From Bog-473 sp963726135 (GTDB lineage Bacteria; Actinomycetota; Acidimicrobiia; Acidimicrobiales; RAAP-2), in contig CAVSBE010000008.1 in the NCBI GenBank assembly GCA_963726135.1, forward strand, positions 868,001 to 932,000: a DNA stretch of 64,000 bases. Direction: 5' to 3'. Position 1 is the stretch's first letter. Every line of letters starts with the position of its first letter. Positions 56,093 through 64,000 of the stretch are shown here, piece by piece. A program made the position numbers and the translations under genes. The notes under the pieces were generated by a model that searched no databases, had not been told where the DNA came from, and saw only the letters and a program-made list of their open reading frames with translations.

Positions 56093-57244
56093 TCACGGAC
56101 CAGCGAGGCGAAGATCCACCCAGGTCATGATCGCAGCAAGGTAGTCGGAAGGACTAGCGGGGTCGGAGTTGGTCAAACCGGCATGTGGCGTAACCACGTG
56201 AAGCGAGCAACTAGGCGTGCCGGGCAATTGAACGCAGAGGGGGAGGTTCTCGGATGTGGAATTGGGACCCTCCGCTGTGATCGCTGCCGCCAAGGGCTGA
56301 TGGTCACAGTCGGTAGCCCCCATGGTGACGACAGACCCGTCACGTAACGGACACTGCATGGGCGTGCTGCCACAGGTATTGGTATCAGCATGGTTCCAGA
56401 TGTGGAGCAACGGCACCGTGAGCTGGCCGCTGGTCACGAGCTTGTCCACTTCGTTATTGACATCGGCGATCTGGGGATCCACCCGCTGGGAGATGATCGG
56501 CTGGGCGTTCGGGTCGAAATTCCCGTTCCGACAGACGCCCTGCTGGTACGCCGCAGATCCTTCCTCGACGTTCACCACACTGGCGTCACCGATCACACCG
56601 GCTGGCGAATTGCCGGACTGCTGTTGCGCCCAGGCCACATAGTAGGCACCGGCCGATCCGGCACTACCCCCGGCCAGGAAATACTTGGAGGTTGTGTACG
56701 TGGCCTCGGCGAAGGCGATGGCCGACTTGGTGGCCTGCAGCCCGTTGGTGGTGCTGGCTGACCCGTCGGCGTTCTTGTTGGGGTTGTTCGGATCAGTCTG
56801 GCCGGTGCCGCTGTAGATGTCTCGGTTGCAATAGGACACTGCCAGCATGCGAAACCCAGCGGGATCGGCCTGAACGTTGGCCGAAAGCCCGGCGTTGGTC
56901 AACGAGGCTTGGAGTGACGACGCCGAGTTCTCAGTCATCTGCGTCCCGTCGGGCCGTGGAGTTCCAGAAGTGTCGAAGTAGCCCACCCCGCCCCCATGCA
57001 TCCAGACCCAGAGTGGCGCGCTAGCCGTGGGCGACGATCCCACCTTCGTCCCCACCACGAAGGTCTGGTATCCGCTGATGCTGCACGGGTAGGCCATGTT
57101 CCGGTAGAAGTCGTACTTCCACCCGCTCACTGTGGAAGAACTGACGAGGGTGATCTGTGACGTATCGCCCGGCAGCACTAGGCAGGCGGTGTTCGCCACG
57201 GCGAGGACGAGAAATCCGACTGTCAAGCTAATCACGCGTCGCAA
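56093..57244 (-). CDS. Secreted alpha/beta-hydrolase, pectin-acetylesterase-like
   Basis: The 383-aa exported enzyme has a signal peptide (VISLTVGFLVLAVANTAC, possible lipobox NTAC). Motifs: PLWVWMHGGGVGYFDTSGTP (oxyanion HGGG), MLAVSYCNRDIYSGTGQTDP, and the nucleophile elbow KYFLAGGSAGSAGAYYVAWA. The Asp/His end is compatible with WNHADTNTCGSTPMQCPLRD and VVTPHAGLTNSDPASPSDYL. This matches the pectinacetylesterase/NOTUM-like group; the natural ester is unknown. Many paired cysteines fit an extracellular place. The TTG at 57244 follows AAAGGAAG; upstream codons to 57331 lack a ribosome site. Confidence 0.8.
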   Translation of the reverse strand: MRRVISLTVGFLVLAVANTACLVLPGDTSQITLVSSSTVSGWKYDFYRNMAYPCSISGYQTFVVGTKVGSSPTASAPLWVWMHGGGVGYFDTSGTPRPDGTQMTENSASSLQASLTNAGLSANVQADPAGFRMLAVSYCNRDIYSGTGQTDPNNPNKNADGSASTTNGLQATKSAIAFAEATYTTSKYFLAGGSAGSAGAYYVAWAQQQSGNSPAGVIGDASVVNVEEGSAAYQQGVCRNGNFDPNAQPIISQRVDPQIADVNNEVDKLVTSGQLTVPLLHIWNHADTNTCGSTPMQCPLRDGSVVTMGATDCDHQPLAAAITAEGPNSTSENLPLCVQLPGTPSCSLHVVTPHAGLTNSDPASPSDYLAAIMTWVDLRLAGP

Positions 57245-57541
57245 AGGGCTTCCTTTCCAGTGCAGGTGTCTTGGTATATGAAATTTGTGAGAAGAGTATG
57301 AGCTTGACCAGATTCTGATCGTGTCCATCACGCTGGAGGACCGCTCGGCGGCCTATCACCGTACTGCTCCACTTGCGCCGCAAGTTGGCACACGTATCCG
57401 GCGTAGGGGCACGTGGCGATGTCCGTGCTGAGATTGGATAGCCCTCTGAACCCGACCGGTTTCGCTCACGGAATGTTGATACTTTCCTGATCTCTTGGGT
57501 TCACTATTCGTCTGGTCGGCATCGTCGCGGGAGGGAGCACA

Positions 57542-58645
57542 ATGAGCCGAATGCTCAAGGTGGTGGCAGTGCTGGCCGTCGTGGCCGGAGTGGCAACGGC
57601 ATGCCAGACCGTACCGACCCAGCCCGGCTACAAGCCGCTCCTGGTCGGCCTGATCGACAAGGGCAACGCCGCCCCGTTCCAGGTGGGCCAGCCGTTCCCC
57701 GTGATCGACCTGTCCAACGAGGTCGCCAGCTCGCCCGGACTTGCCGGAGTCGTCGTCAACGTCTCGTGGTCACAACTGGAGCCGACTCAGGGCACGTTCG
57801 ACTTCTCGACTCTGGATGCCTCTCTCAGTGCGGTCCAGACCTACGACAACCAGCATTCGAACGCTCAGCTGGGCGTCCGGCTCCGCGTCTTCGGAGCCGA
57901 CGATGCCCCCGACTGGGCAAAGAACCTCGATGGCACACCAATCAGCATCACCGCCAACGGACAAAGTCGCGGCACCGATGGCCAGTGGTGGAAGCCGGAC
58001 TACCGGTCGGCGTGGGCCGCCTTGCAACAGGCGCTCGCCCAGCGCTACGACAACAACCCCTTGGTGCGCGAGGTCGTCGTCGCCTCCTGCGCGTCGCTCA
58101 CGGACGAGCCGTTCATCATGGCCACCACAAGCAGCGACAAGACCCAGCTGCTGGCCGACGGATGGAGCAACATGGCCCAGCAAGCCTGCCTCGACGGGGC
58201 CCTCAGTGACTACGCGCCCTGGCAGCACACGGCGGTCTACTTCCCGTTCAACCCCTTCACTACCATGACGAGTGCCGGAACCGTCGGCATCGACGACAGC
58301 GTCACCGACGAGGTCATGCAGCGCTGTGCCGACTCGGCCAGCTCAGGCGGACCCTGGTGCATCCTGGGCAACAACGCCATCAGCTCGCCCGCTACCCAGC
58401 CAGCTGGTTCGCTTGCGGTGTACGCCGAGATAGACACGCTCTGGCAGGCCAATCAGACCGGGACTCCGATCTCCTTCCAGATGAACTCACCGACCGCATC
58501 GGTCCAGTGCGGCGCACTCGATGTTGCTGTCTCACACCACGCGCTGTCGATCGAGTTGTGGCCGACGGGCATCACCGGAGAGCCGCTCAGCACGCTCAGC
58601 ACCTGGAACACCGACCTCGCCACCGGCGTGACGCCGACCTGCTGA
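57542..58645 (+). CDS. Lipoprotein with TIM-barrel glycosidase-like domain
   Basis: The 367-aa product starts MSRMLKVVAVLAVVAGVATA-C21, a clear lipoprotein signal (ATAC). The body reads VVVNVSWSQLEPTQGTFDFS, TLDASLSAVQTYDNQHSNAQ, LGVRLRVFGADDAPDWAKNL, PLVREVVVASCASLTDEPFI and IDTLWQANQTGTPISFQMNS, the strand/helix pattern of GH5/GH42-like barrels (WxQLEPxxGxFDF). The expected first catalytic acid could be E in TDEPF. No family number is assigned. GGGAGG is 7 nt before ATG 57542. Divergent from the esterase gene across 297 bp. Confidence 0.75.
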   Translation: MSRMLKVVAVLAVVAGVATACQTVPTQPGYKPLLVGLIDKGNAAPFQVGQPFPVIDLSNEVASSPGLAGVVVNVSWSQLEPTQGTFDFSTLDASLSAVQTYDNQHSNAQLGVRLRVFGADDAPDWAKNLDGTPISITANGQSRGTDGQWWKPDYRSAWAALQQALAQRYDNNPLVREVVVASCASLTDEPFIMATTSSDKTQLLADGWSNMAQQACLDGALSDYAPWQHTAVYFPFNPFTTMTSAGTVGIDDSVTDEVMQRCADSASSGGPWCILGNNAISSPATQPAGSLAVYAEIDTLWQANQTGTPISFQMNSPTASVQCGALDVAVSHHALSIELWPTGITGEPLSTLSTWNTDLATGVTPTC

Positions 58646-58868
58646 GGCCCTGTCAGCCTGCCAACCCGACAGCGGTCACCCACTGTCCCAGGTGGCGCGA
58701 GGTGGCACCCCTTCCCTGCGATCCGGCGACAGCTCTATGGAGTCTGATCGAAACGGACGAGATCCTCGAACGCCTGCGTTACTCGGGCTCACGTGCGTGA
58801 ACTTGCACCGCTCCGTCTGTAAGCCACGACCTGGCCATAGGGTGTCCACCACTTGAAAGGAGTGCCCG

Positions 58869-59381
58869 ATGGGAAGTTCGGAAGTCCTGCTCGATGTCTT
58901 TGAGAGGGTCCGTGATGCGGTGCATCCGGCGGTCAACGGTCTGTCTGTCCAACAACTGGCTTTCCGCCCCGACGGCGAATCCAACTCGATCGCCTGGTTG
59001 GTATGGCACCTCACCCGCATCCAAGATGACCATGTCACCGGACTGCACGGAGGGGACCAGGCGTGGACGGCAGGAGGATGGTCCGAGCGATTCGCGCTCC
59101 CGCTCGAGCCCGCCGACACCGGTTACGGCCACGGGCCCGACGATGTGGCAAAGGTCACCGCTGACGCAACAATGCTGCTCGATTACTTCGAAGAGGTCCA
59201 CGAAAAGACGGTGGAGTATCTCCGCTCTCTCTCCGATGCTGACCTCCTGCAGGTGATCGATCCCTCGTGGGATCCGCCGGTCACCGTCGCCGTCCGACTG
59301 GTGAGCGTGATCGCCGACGACTTGCAGCACGTGGGGCAGGCATCCTACGTACGAGGTGTCGTGGAGCGCCTAGAGACCTGA
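58869..59381 (+). CDS. DinB/DUF664-family protein
   Basis: The 170-aa four-helix-bundle protein shows EVLLDVFERVRDAVHPAVNG, SNSIAWLVWHLTRIQDDHVT (first metal His in WHLTR), TMLLDYFEEVHEKTVEYLRS, and VIADDLQHVGQASYVRGVVE with the third His. The three-His site is the metal centre of DinB-like thiol transferases, which in actinobacteria often use mycothiol. AAGGAG precedes ATG 58869. The gene is complete, unlike the DinB-like gene at 29781. Confidence 0.9.
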   Translation: MGSSEVLLDVFERVRDAVHPAVNGLSVQQLAFRPDGESNSIAWLVWHLTRIQDDHVTGLHGGDQAWTAGGWSERFALPLEPADTGYGHGPDDVAKVTADATMLLDYFEEVHEKTVEYLRSLSDADLLQVIDPSWDPPVTVAVRLVSVIADDLQHVGQASYVRGVVERLET

Positions 59382-59547
59382 CTCCCATCCGGTCGGCAGT
59401 GTGAATGAGCCGGAGCGGGATGCGCCGCTCGTGAATCACGCGGGCGATAGACCCAGATCATCACGTCGGCGGGGGGTGACTGACGTGCGTTGAGGTGTGT
59501 GGTCTGAGATGCCCCATCACGATGAACTCACGCCACCATAAGGCCGG

Positions 59548-59577
59548 ACTGCCCACCGTCCCGGCGTACGGGACACC
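59548..59577 (+). repeat. Dispersed hairpin repeat, copy 13
   Basis: ACTGCCCACC, GTCCC, GGCGTAC, GGGACACC, between convergent genes. Confidence 0.7.
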
Positions 59578-59642
59578 TCCTCCCGACGAGACTCCGCACG
59601 CGCGGATTTCGACTCGCTCGGACGGACTCGTCGAGATCGGCG

Positions 59643-60815
59643 CTAGGCGGATTCGAACGACTTGGTTCGAAGGCAGCGCGTGCAACCTGCAATGACGAGG
59701 CCCGAGGCTCCGGCCATTACGAGAACGGTGACCACAAACACCGACACAAGAGAATTGCCGAAGAGGCCCTGATGGCTCCAGAACAAATACCCCGGTGCCT
59801 GCGACGACAGCGTCATCGCCCAAGCCAGCGTGCAGACAAGCGCAACCCCAAGGAATGCGCCAGTGCCAATGGCGAGACGACCCACCCATCGACACATGTG
59901 AACTCCGAGTTCAGAGCGCGACAGCAGCATGGCTCCGCCAATAGCCAGGAACATGATGGCGAACAGCGGGGACAGTGAGTACGCGACGGACGTCCTCCAA
60001 GCCCAAATGCGGCCATGAAAGACCGCCTGGATGTCCAACCAGAAGCCATACGGGACCCAATTGGATCTGGAGGCGATTTCGCGGAGGATCAAGAGACCAC
60101 CGGCGACACCAAGCACTACGCCCGGAAGGATCAGACGGGTTCGCCTTTCCCTCGGTAAGCTCCTGACGCCACCAATGAATCCGACAACGACGAGGGCCGC
60201 AAGGCCCACGACAGCGGCATCAAGCGAGACTTGTACGATTTGGTCGAATACGACTGGCGCCCCCGACGCGGTGTGTGAGTACGCGTGGTGCATCTGCTCT
60301 TGCACTTCGAGACGATACGGCCTTTGTGCTGCATAGCGCTGCGCCGGGCTCAGCGAGCGGCCTTGAATTGTGCGCTGAACCGAACGCCACTCTGGCCCGA
60401 TGAATCGCAGCGTCCGTTCAACGGCTGCGGACGTGGGAAACTCCCGCCAGCGTTCGACGTAATGCGAGAGGACCGTCGCTGCCCCGAGAAACGCCACGAT
60501 CCCAACGAATATCTCCGCCACCGAAGCCCGCGCCCGTTTGAGGGGTGGTGCCATGGTGCCAACGATTCCCGAACCCATCACCCGGGCTATGACGCCTTCT
60601 TTGGCGACGTCGAGCGACAAACGGACACCGCCCTTCCCTGCACTCAACGTGCTGTAGAGCATCGTCTCGAACTCATCGCCATAACGCGCCCGCCAGTCCC
60701 TCGGATACCAACGCAGGAGCCGGGCCACTCGGGCGACCGTGCGCGAATCGATGGGGATGGAATCGTCTTGTGGAAGGTCAGGCTTCGCTCCGCCAACGTC
60801 GTCAGGTCTGCTCAC
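59643..60815 (-). CDS. Polytopic membrane protein of PadR-linked type
   Basis: The 390-aa protein has a cytoplasmic N-terminal HAAS-like segment (VARVARLLRWYPRDWRARYG, DEFETMLYS) and then at least six TM helices (VAEIFVGIVAFLGAATVLSH, DAAVVGLAALVVVGFIGGVR, LILPGVVLGVAGGLLILREI, SPLFAIMFLAIGGAMLLSRS, IGTGAFLGVALVCTLAWAM, SVFVVTVLVMAGASGLVIAG). Its GTG start overlaps the PadR stop by 4 nt (GTGA). Such PadR/HAAS pairs are usually self-regulated membrane-stress or transport modules. Confidence 0.82.
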   Translation of the reverse strand: MSRPDDVGGAKPDLPQDDSIPIDSRTVARVARLLRWYPRDWRARYGDEFETMLYSTLSAGKGGVRLSLDVAKEGVIARVMGSGIVGTMAPPLKRARASVAEIFVGIVAFLGAATVLSHYVERWREFPTSAAVERTLRFIGPEWRSVQRTIQGRSLSPAQRYAAQRPYRLEVQEQMHHAYSHTASGAPVVFDQIVQVSLDAAVVGLAALVVVGFIGGVRSLPRERRTRLILPGVVLGVAGGLLILREIASRSNWVPYGFWLDIQAVFHGRIWAWRTSVAYSLSPLFAIMFLAIGGAMLLSRSELGVHMCRWVGRLAIGTGAFLGVALVCTLAWAMTLSSQAPGYLFWSHQGLFGNSLVSVFVVTVLVMAGASGLVIAGCTRCLRTKSFESA

Positions 60816-61141
60816 GAGAACGACCAGCCAGCCGAGAGTCGCTTCAATCCGGCCTCAGCCACCTGCCGCTGCGCAAGCAGATGGGTGTGCAGTGCAACCG
60901 CACCGCTCGAGGTCAGGCGATAAGGCCTGCGGCGGCCGTCTCCCGGTAGTGCCTCGATGAGTCCTTGGACCTCGAGGCGGTTGATGGCTCCATAGAGGGT
61001 TCCCGGCTGGAGGCGGACACCGGCGAACTCTTCGACGTCCTTGGCAAGCGCATAGCCGTGCTTCTCTCCGTCAGCCAGGCTCGAGAGAATCAACGTCGCA
61101 GGTCCTGCATATCGGCCTAACCCGCTCAACTCATCTACCAC
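60812..61141 (-). CDS. PadR-family transcriptional regulator
   Basis: The 109-aa winged-helix protein shows LILSSLADGEKHGYALAKDV, EEFAGVRLQPGTLYGAINRL, EVQGLIEALPGDGRRRPYRL, TSSGAVAL, the standard PadR domain with PGTLYxAxxRLExxGLI. The C-terminal helix is short (subfamily 2). It is translationally coupled to the membrane protein gene and probably represses the shared promoter. Confidence 0.92.
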   Translation of the reverse strand: MVDELSGLGRYAGPATLILSSLADGEKHGYALAKDVEEFAGVRLQPGTLYGAINRLEVQGLIEALPGDGRRRPYRLTSSGAVALHTHLLAQRQVAEAGLKRLSAGWSFS

Positions 61142-61178
61142 TCAATGTATGATAGTACGCTATACGTTATACCGTCAA
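61142..61178 (-). promoter_or_regulatory. PadR promoter with overlapping quasi-palindrome
   Basis: Minus strand: TTGACG (61173-61178), 18-bp spacer, TATCAT (61149-61154), seven bases, GTG 61141. The spacer/-10 junction contains GTATAG-CGTA-CTATCATAC, a quasi-palindrome suited to a dimeric PadR repressor. Confidence 0.55.
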
Positions 61179-61268
61179 GCGTATCGTTCTCGTTTGTCCC
61201 TGACCAGGCGAGGAAACATTGTGCGAATGAATGACTGTGTGGCCCGTGAACCGTCTGACGGCCGATCG

Positions 61269-61460
61269 TCACTCCCAGGCGGCCTCCGCTCCGGAATTGC
61301 CACTTGTAACACTTGTGGTTTCGGCGCTCTCTCCTCGGCCCAGAGCAACTCCAATAACCCAAACCACGAGAAATACAACTGCAACGATCCACAGGTTGTG
61401 AAGAGCGAAGCCAGCCACGGCAAAGATAAGCACCAGCAACAACAGGAGCGGAATGAGCAT
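61269..61460 (-). CDS. Small hydrophobic (DUF5670-like) membrane protein
   Basis: The 63-aa product is two closely packed TM helices, LIPLLLLLVLIFAVAGFALH and WIVAVVFLVVWVIGVALGRG, with a Ser/Gly/Glu tail. This is the typical small hydrophobic protein often seen in actinobacteria under the DUF5670 label, function unknown. GGGGGATCG stands before ATG 61460. Confidence 0.75.
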   Translation of the reverse strand: MLIPLLLLLVLIFAVAGFALHNLWIVAVVFLVVWVIGVALGRGESAETTSVTSGNSGAEAAWE

Positions 61461-61900
61461 CGATCCCCCGCTATTGAATGTGAGGCACTCTACGCGGTTG
61501 GGTCGTGGTTCGGGCTGTTGTGAGCGTTCAGAGCCCTCTCACTCGTCCAACGCCTGCCACAACTCATCCTTGGTCGTATTGGATCGATGATCGCCAACGA
61601 AAGAACTAAAAGTTGTTCGGTTCGCCTCGCGCCTTGCCGGCAAGCAAGGTTCTTCTGGTTGGGATTGCTTTTGGACACCGCCTCTTGAGTTCTCCGAGGA
61701 GCGACCCGGTTCACTTGAGGTTGTCTCTTTTGGCCCTCACGTCCCGATCGACCTTCTCGCGTTGCCTTTCGGACCTGCAGCCACTCCAGTGGACCTGCTC
61801 CCTGGGCTCACGGGGGTAGCAGAACCGATTCTGGTGAACCCAGAGTCATCTTACCTTGGATCCACCAATTCAAATCGGCCTTGCGGAGGTACCTTTACCC
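61461..61900. other. Intergenic, no gene recognised
   Basis: Divergent spacer between the small membrane protein and YihY. No protein-like frame; the last 20 bases hold the GGAGGT ribosome site of YihY. Confidence 0.4.
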
Positions 61901-62899
61901 ATGACACCGCTTCAGCGGCTGCTCGCAAGGATCGATCGCTGGCAACGGGGGAGCCGTTCCGCCGGACTGACGTATGCGGTCATCAAGAAGTTCGGAGACG
62001 ATGGCGCGAACCACTACGTGGTTGCACTGGGTTGGTACGGTTTTGTCGCCATCTATCCGCTGCTGCTCGTCGTGATTACGATCTTCGGTTTCATTGGTGC
62101 TGCATCCTTGGGCCACCGGATCGTCTCGACCCTTCACGAATTTCCAGTCGTTGGTTCTGAGTTCAACCCAGAGCACGCATCAAAGAGTCTGCAGGGCAGT
62201 GGTCTTGGCCTCGCCATCGGCCTCATCGGATTGATCTACGGCGCTCAGGGGGTCACTCAGACAGTGCAGCAAGCAATGGCTGGGGTGTGGAATGTGCCGC
62301 AGCTCGACCTTCCAGGCTTCCTACCCCGTCTCGGCCGCAGCGTTATTGGATTAGTCATTATCGGCGTTGCCTTTGTGATCAACGCTGCGGCCGCGACCTT
62401 CGTGACGAGCGCAGGAGTGAGCAACGCCATCCGAATCCCAGCCTTCCTCGGCATGGTGCTCCTCAATGTCGTGCTCTACTTTGTCGTGTTTCGCGTGGCT
62501 ACCCCAGGCCGAGTCGAAACACAGCACCTCCTCCCCGGGGCGACGCTGGCCTCACTCGGGTTCACCTTGCTCATCACGGTTGGATCAGGGCTAATCCAAC
62601 ATCAACTCCGGCACAGCTCCGCGACCTACGGCCAATTCGGTCTTGTAATCGGTCTGGTCGGGTTTTTGTTCCTCCTCGCCAAGATCAGCCTCTACGGAGC
62701 CGAGCTCAATCCGGTTATCGCCCGTCATCTGTGGCCGAGGGGGATGCAGAACGGAGATCCAACCGAGGCCGACAACCAAGTCTTGTCCGACATCACCCAT
62801 CAGTATCGCCGGCGAGAAGACCAACGTATCGGAGTCGGGTTCGGCGAGAATGCCGCAGACGAAGCGGCTATCGATGCTCGACGCGAAAACAAGCCCTGA
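61901..62899 (+). CDS. YihY/BrkB-family inner-membrane protein
   Basis: The 332-aa protein has six TM helices and the family core: TYAVIKKFGDDGANHYVVAL, GWYGFVAIYPLLLVVITIFG, LGLAIGLIGLIYGAQGVTQT, VQQAMAGVWNVPQ, FVLLAK-type KISLYGAELNPVIARHLW. The gene was once annotated as ribonuclease BN, but the family is membrane-bound and its role is unclear. A charged cytoplasmic tail (QYRRREDQRIGVGF) ends it. GGAGGT lies 10 nt before ATG 61901. Intact. Confidence 0.9.
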   Translation: MTPLQRLLARIDRWQRGSRSAGLTYAVIKKFGDDGANHYVVALGWYGFVAIYPLLLVVITIFGFIGAASLGHRIVSTLHEFPVVGSEFNPEHASKSLQGSGLGLAIGLIGLIYGAQGVTQTVQQAMAGVWNVPQLDLPGFLPRLGRSVIGLVIIGVAFVINAAAATFVTSAGVSNAIRIPAFLGMVLLNVVLYFVVFRVATPGRVETQHLLPGATLASLGFTLLITVGSGLIQHQLRHSSATYGQFGLVIGLVGFLFLLAKISLYGAELNPVIARHLWPRGMQNGDPTEADNQVLSDITHQYRRREDQRIGVGFGENAADEAAIDARRENKP

Positions 62900-63139
62900 A
62901 TTGCCCTGCATTAGTCCGGACGTGGGCTGTAAAGCAGACGATTGGGACCTCTGGTCGGACGTGGTGAAGCTGGGCGACGACGTGTCATCGAGTGCCGACA
63001 GGAATTATCCGCCTGGCCGAACGCCTCGAAACAGCTGAATACGTCCCTGCATCTCATCTCAGAGTGGTGGCCGACGTCGCAGGCGGTATTCATGAGCTGC
63101 TGCGATGCTTGTCCTCTCAAATACGGGTAGAACGATGCC

Positions 63140-64000
63140 ATGGCACTTTCCCGGCGCATCGCCCGACCACTGCTCGCATCGATCTTTGTCGTTGGAGGCT
63201 TGGAGGCAGTCCGCAATCCGGCAGGCAAAGCCAAGAAGGCCCAAGTGGTGACCGAGCCACTTCGCGAAAGGGCTGGAACCGCGGCCTTGGACACCGAGAC
63301 AATGGTGCGGGTCAATGGTGGTGTCCAGATTGTCGCTGGCGTGCTCTTGGCGACGGGAAAGGTCCGACGTCTCGCCTGCCTGGCTCTGATTGGCTCCATC
63401 ATTCCCACCACGTACGCCGGCCACCGATTTTGGGAAGAAGCGGACCCGACCACTCGATCCCAGCAGAAGATACATTTCCTGAAGAATCTTGGCCTTCTTG
63501 GCGGGCTCATCCTTGCCGCGGTCGATACCGAAGGTGAGCCTTCCCTGGGGTGGCGAGCCAAGCGTCGATTTCGCCACATCGAGGGTGCGATGTCCACGGG
63601 ACTTCACGCCAGGGCGCCTGACGCTGAAGGTCAGTCCAAGGCCCTATCCTCCAACGCCTCGAAGCTCGGCAGGCGAAAGATTAGGGAAGCACACGTCGTC
63701 GGTCGCCGCGCTCGACGACGCGTGAGTGCCGCCGGGTTCGATCCGGCCCAGAAACTTGCTGACACTCGCGAGGGCCTGCGGAATGTCCACGATGCCGTAA
63801 CAGATGTCGTCCGGGAGTCGAGTGGAGGTTCAGCGCACGTCGTACAACAAGCTACGGCGTTGGTCACAAAGGCAGCTCGTCAACTGGAGCCGCTCGCGGA
63901 AAGTACTGCGCACTCTGGAATGGAGCTGACGAAAGGGGCATTATCCAAGATCAGCGAGCAGGGCCAGGTTGCAGCTCGTGCACTCGACGCGCATAAACCG
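63140..64000 (+). CDS. DoxX-family membrane protein with long charged C-terminal extension, runs off the window
   Basis: ATG 63140 gives SRRIARPLLASIFVVGGLEA, VRNPAGKAKKAQVVTEPLRE, the DoxX N-terminus, then TMVRVNGGVQIVAGVLLATG, RLACLALIGSIIPTTYAGHR, FWEEADPTTRSQQKIHFLKN and LGLLGGLILAAVDTEGEPSL, which complete the four-helix DoxX module. After residue about 135 a basic, then helical cytoplasmic region continues without a stop to the window edge (287 codons), longer than usual for the family. Confidence 0.82.
   Translation, partial: MALSRRIARPLLASIFVVGGLEAVRNPAGKAKKAQVVTEPLRERAGTAALDTETMVRVNGGVQIVAGVLLATGKVRRLACLALIGSIIPTTYAGHRFWEEADPTTRSQQKIHFLKNLGLLGGLILAAVDTEGEPSLGWRAKRRFRHIEGAMSTGLHARAPDAEGQSKALSSNASKLGRRKIREAHVVGRRARRRVSAAGFDPAQKLADTREGLRNVHDAVTDVVRESSGGSAHVVQQATALVTKAARQLEPLAESTAHSGMELTKGALSKISEQGQVAARALDAHKP

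Noticed and set aside
44176..59895. Small minus-strand ORFs containing YAGTVGS or VPQFAG peptides
   Set aside because: These peptides are translations of the dispersed hairpin repeat and not conserved protein motifs.

Overview
The window reads as chromosomal DNA of a high-GC actinobacterium. The evidence is frequent GTG/TTG starts, many apparently leaderless genes, an actinobacterial-type PbpA-like transpeptidase, YCII, DUF2510, PadR and GntR families, and a secreted protein with 45-residue GxYWxVASDGGIFxFGD-type repeats. My best guess is the class Acidimicrobiia; this is inference, because no rRNA, tRNA or universal marker gene is present.

Layout. (1) 1-11.2 kb is an orderly stretch without broken reading frames apart from one gene tail: a YCII protein, a 23S-type uracil-C5 methyltransferase, an ArsR/CDF metal-efflux operon, a penicillin-binding protein, a secreted repeat protein, a crotonase and a GH92 mannosidase. 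(2) 11.2-30.8 kb is an accessory zone of small genes: ferritin-like, M28 peptidase, two YtrA-like GntR modules, NHL propeller, STAS plus zinc ribbon, AraC/VOC, GNAT, ABM, DinB. About half carry a frameshift, a nonsense codon or a truncation. (3) 30.8-37.9 kb is rearranged: a decayed IS21-type element, gene tails, a 90% GC island almost without T, a frameshifted ATP-grasp gene and an intact IS110-type transposase. (4) 37.9-48.2 kb holds MerR, a very large broken secreted propeller/Ig protein, and single-gene units (VOC, RibD-like reductase, methyltransferases, SDR). (5) 48.3-53.7 kb is an insertion-sequence cluster, IS30 - IS630 - serine hydroxymethyltransferase - IS30. (6) 53.7-64 kb holds ankyrin, NTF2-like, DsbA-like, an esterase, a lipoprotein, DinB, a PadR/membrane-protein operon, YihY and DoxX. 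Reading frames are clean again after 55.3 kb.

The most unusual signal is a short imperfect hairpin repeat with core CCCGGCGTACGGGGACACC-like. It recurs in intergenic spaces from 34.7 to 59.6 kb, every clear copy in the same orientation whichever strand the neighbouring genes use. Both IS30 elements sit inside copies of this repeat at the same position, between the CCCGG arm and the CGnn loop. The layout resembles a cassette array or a family of non-autonomous elements, but there is no integrase or REP-type transposase in view.

A second theme is gene decay. At least 17 genes between 11 and 55 kb have single-base frameshifts or single nonsense codons while the protein message continues in another frame or past the stop. 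Either this accessory region is decaying, or the assembly has indel errors there; raw reads would decide. A third theme is regulation: a TAnnnT box sits 6-7 nt before an ATG/GTG at seven genes, and palindromes overlap the -10 boxes of the two GntR genes and the PadR gene.
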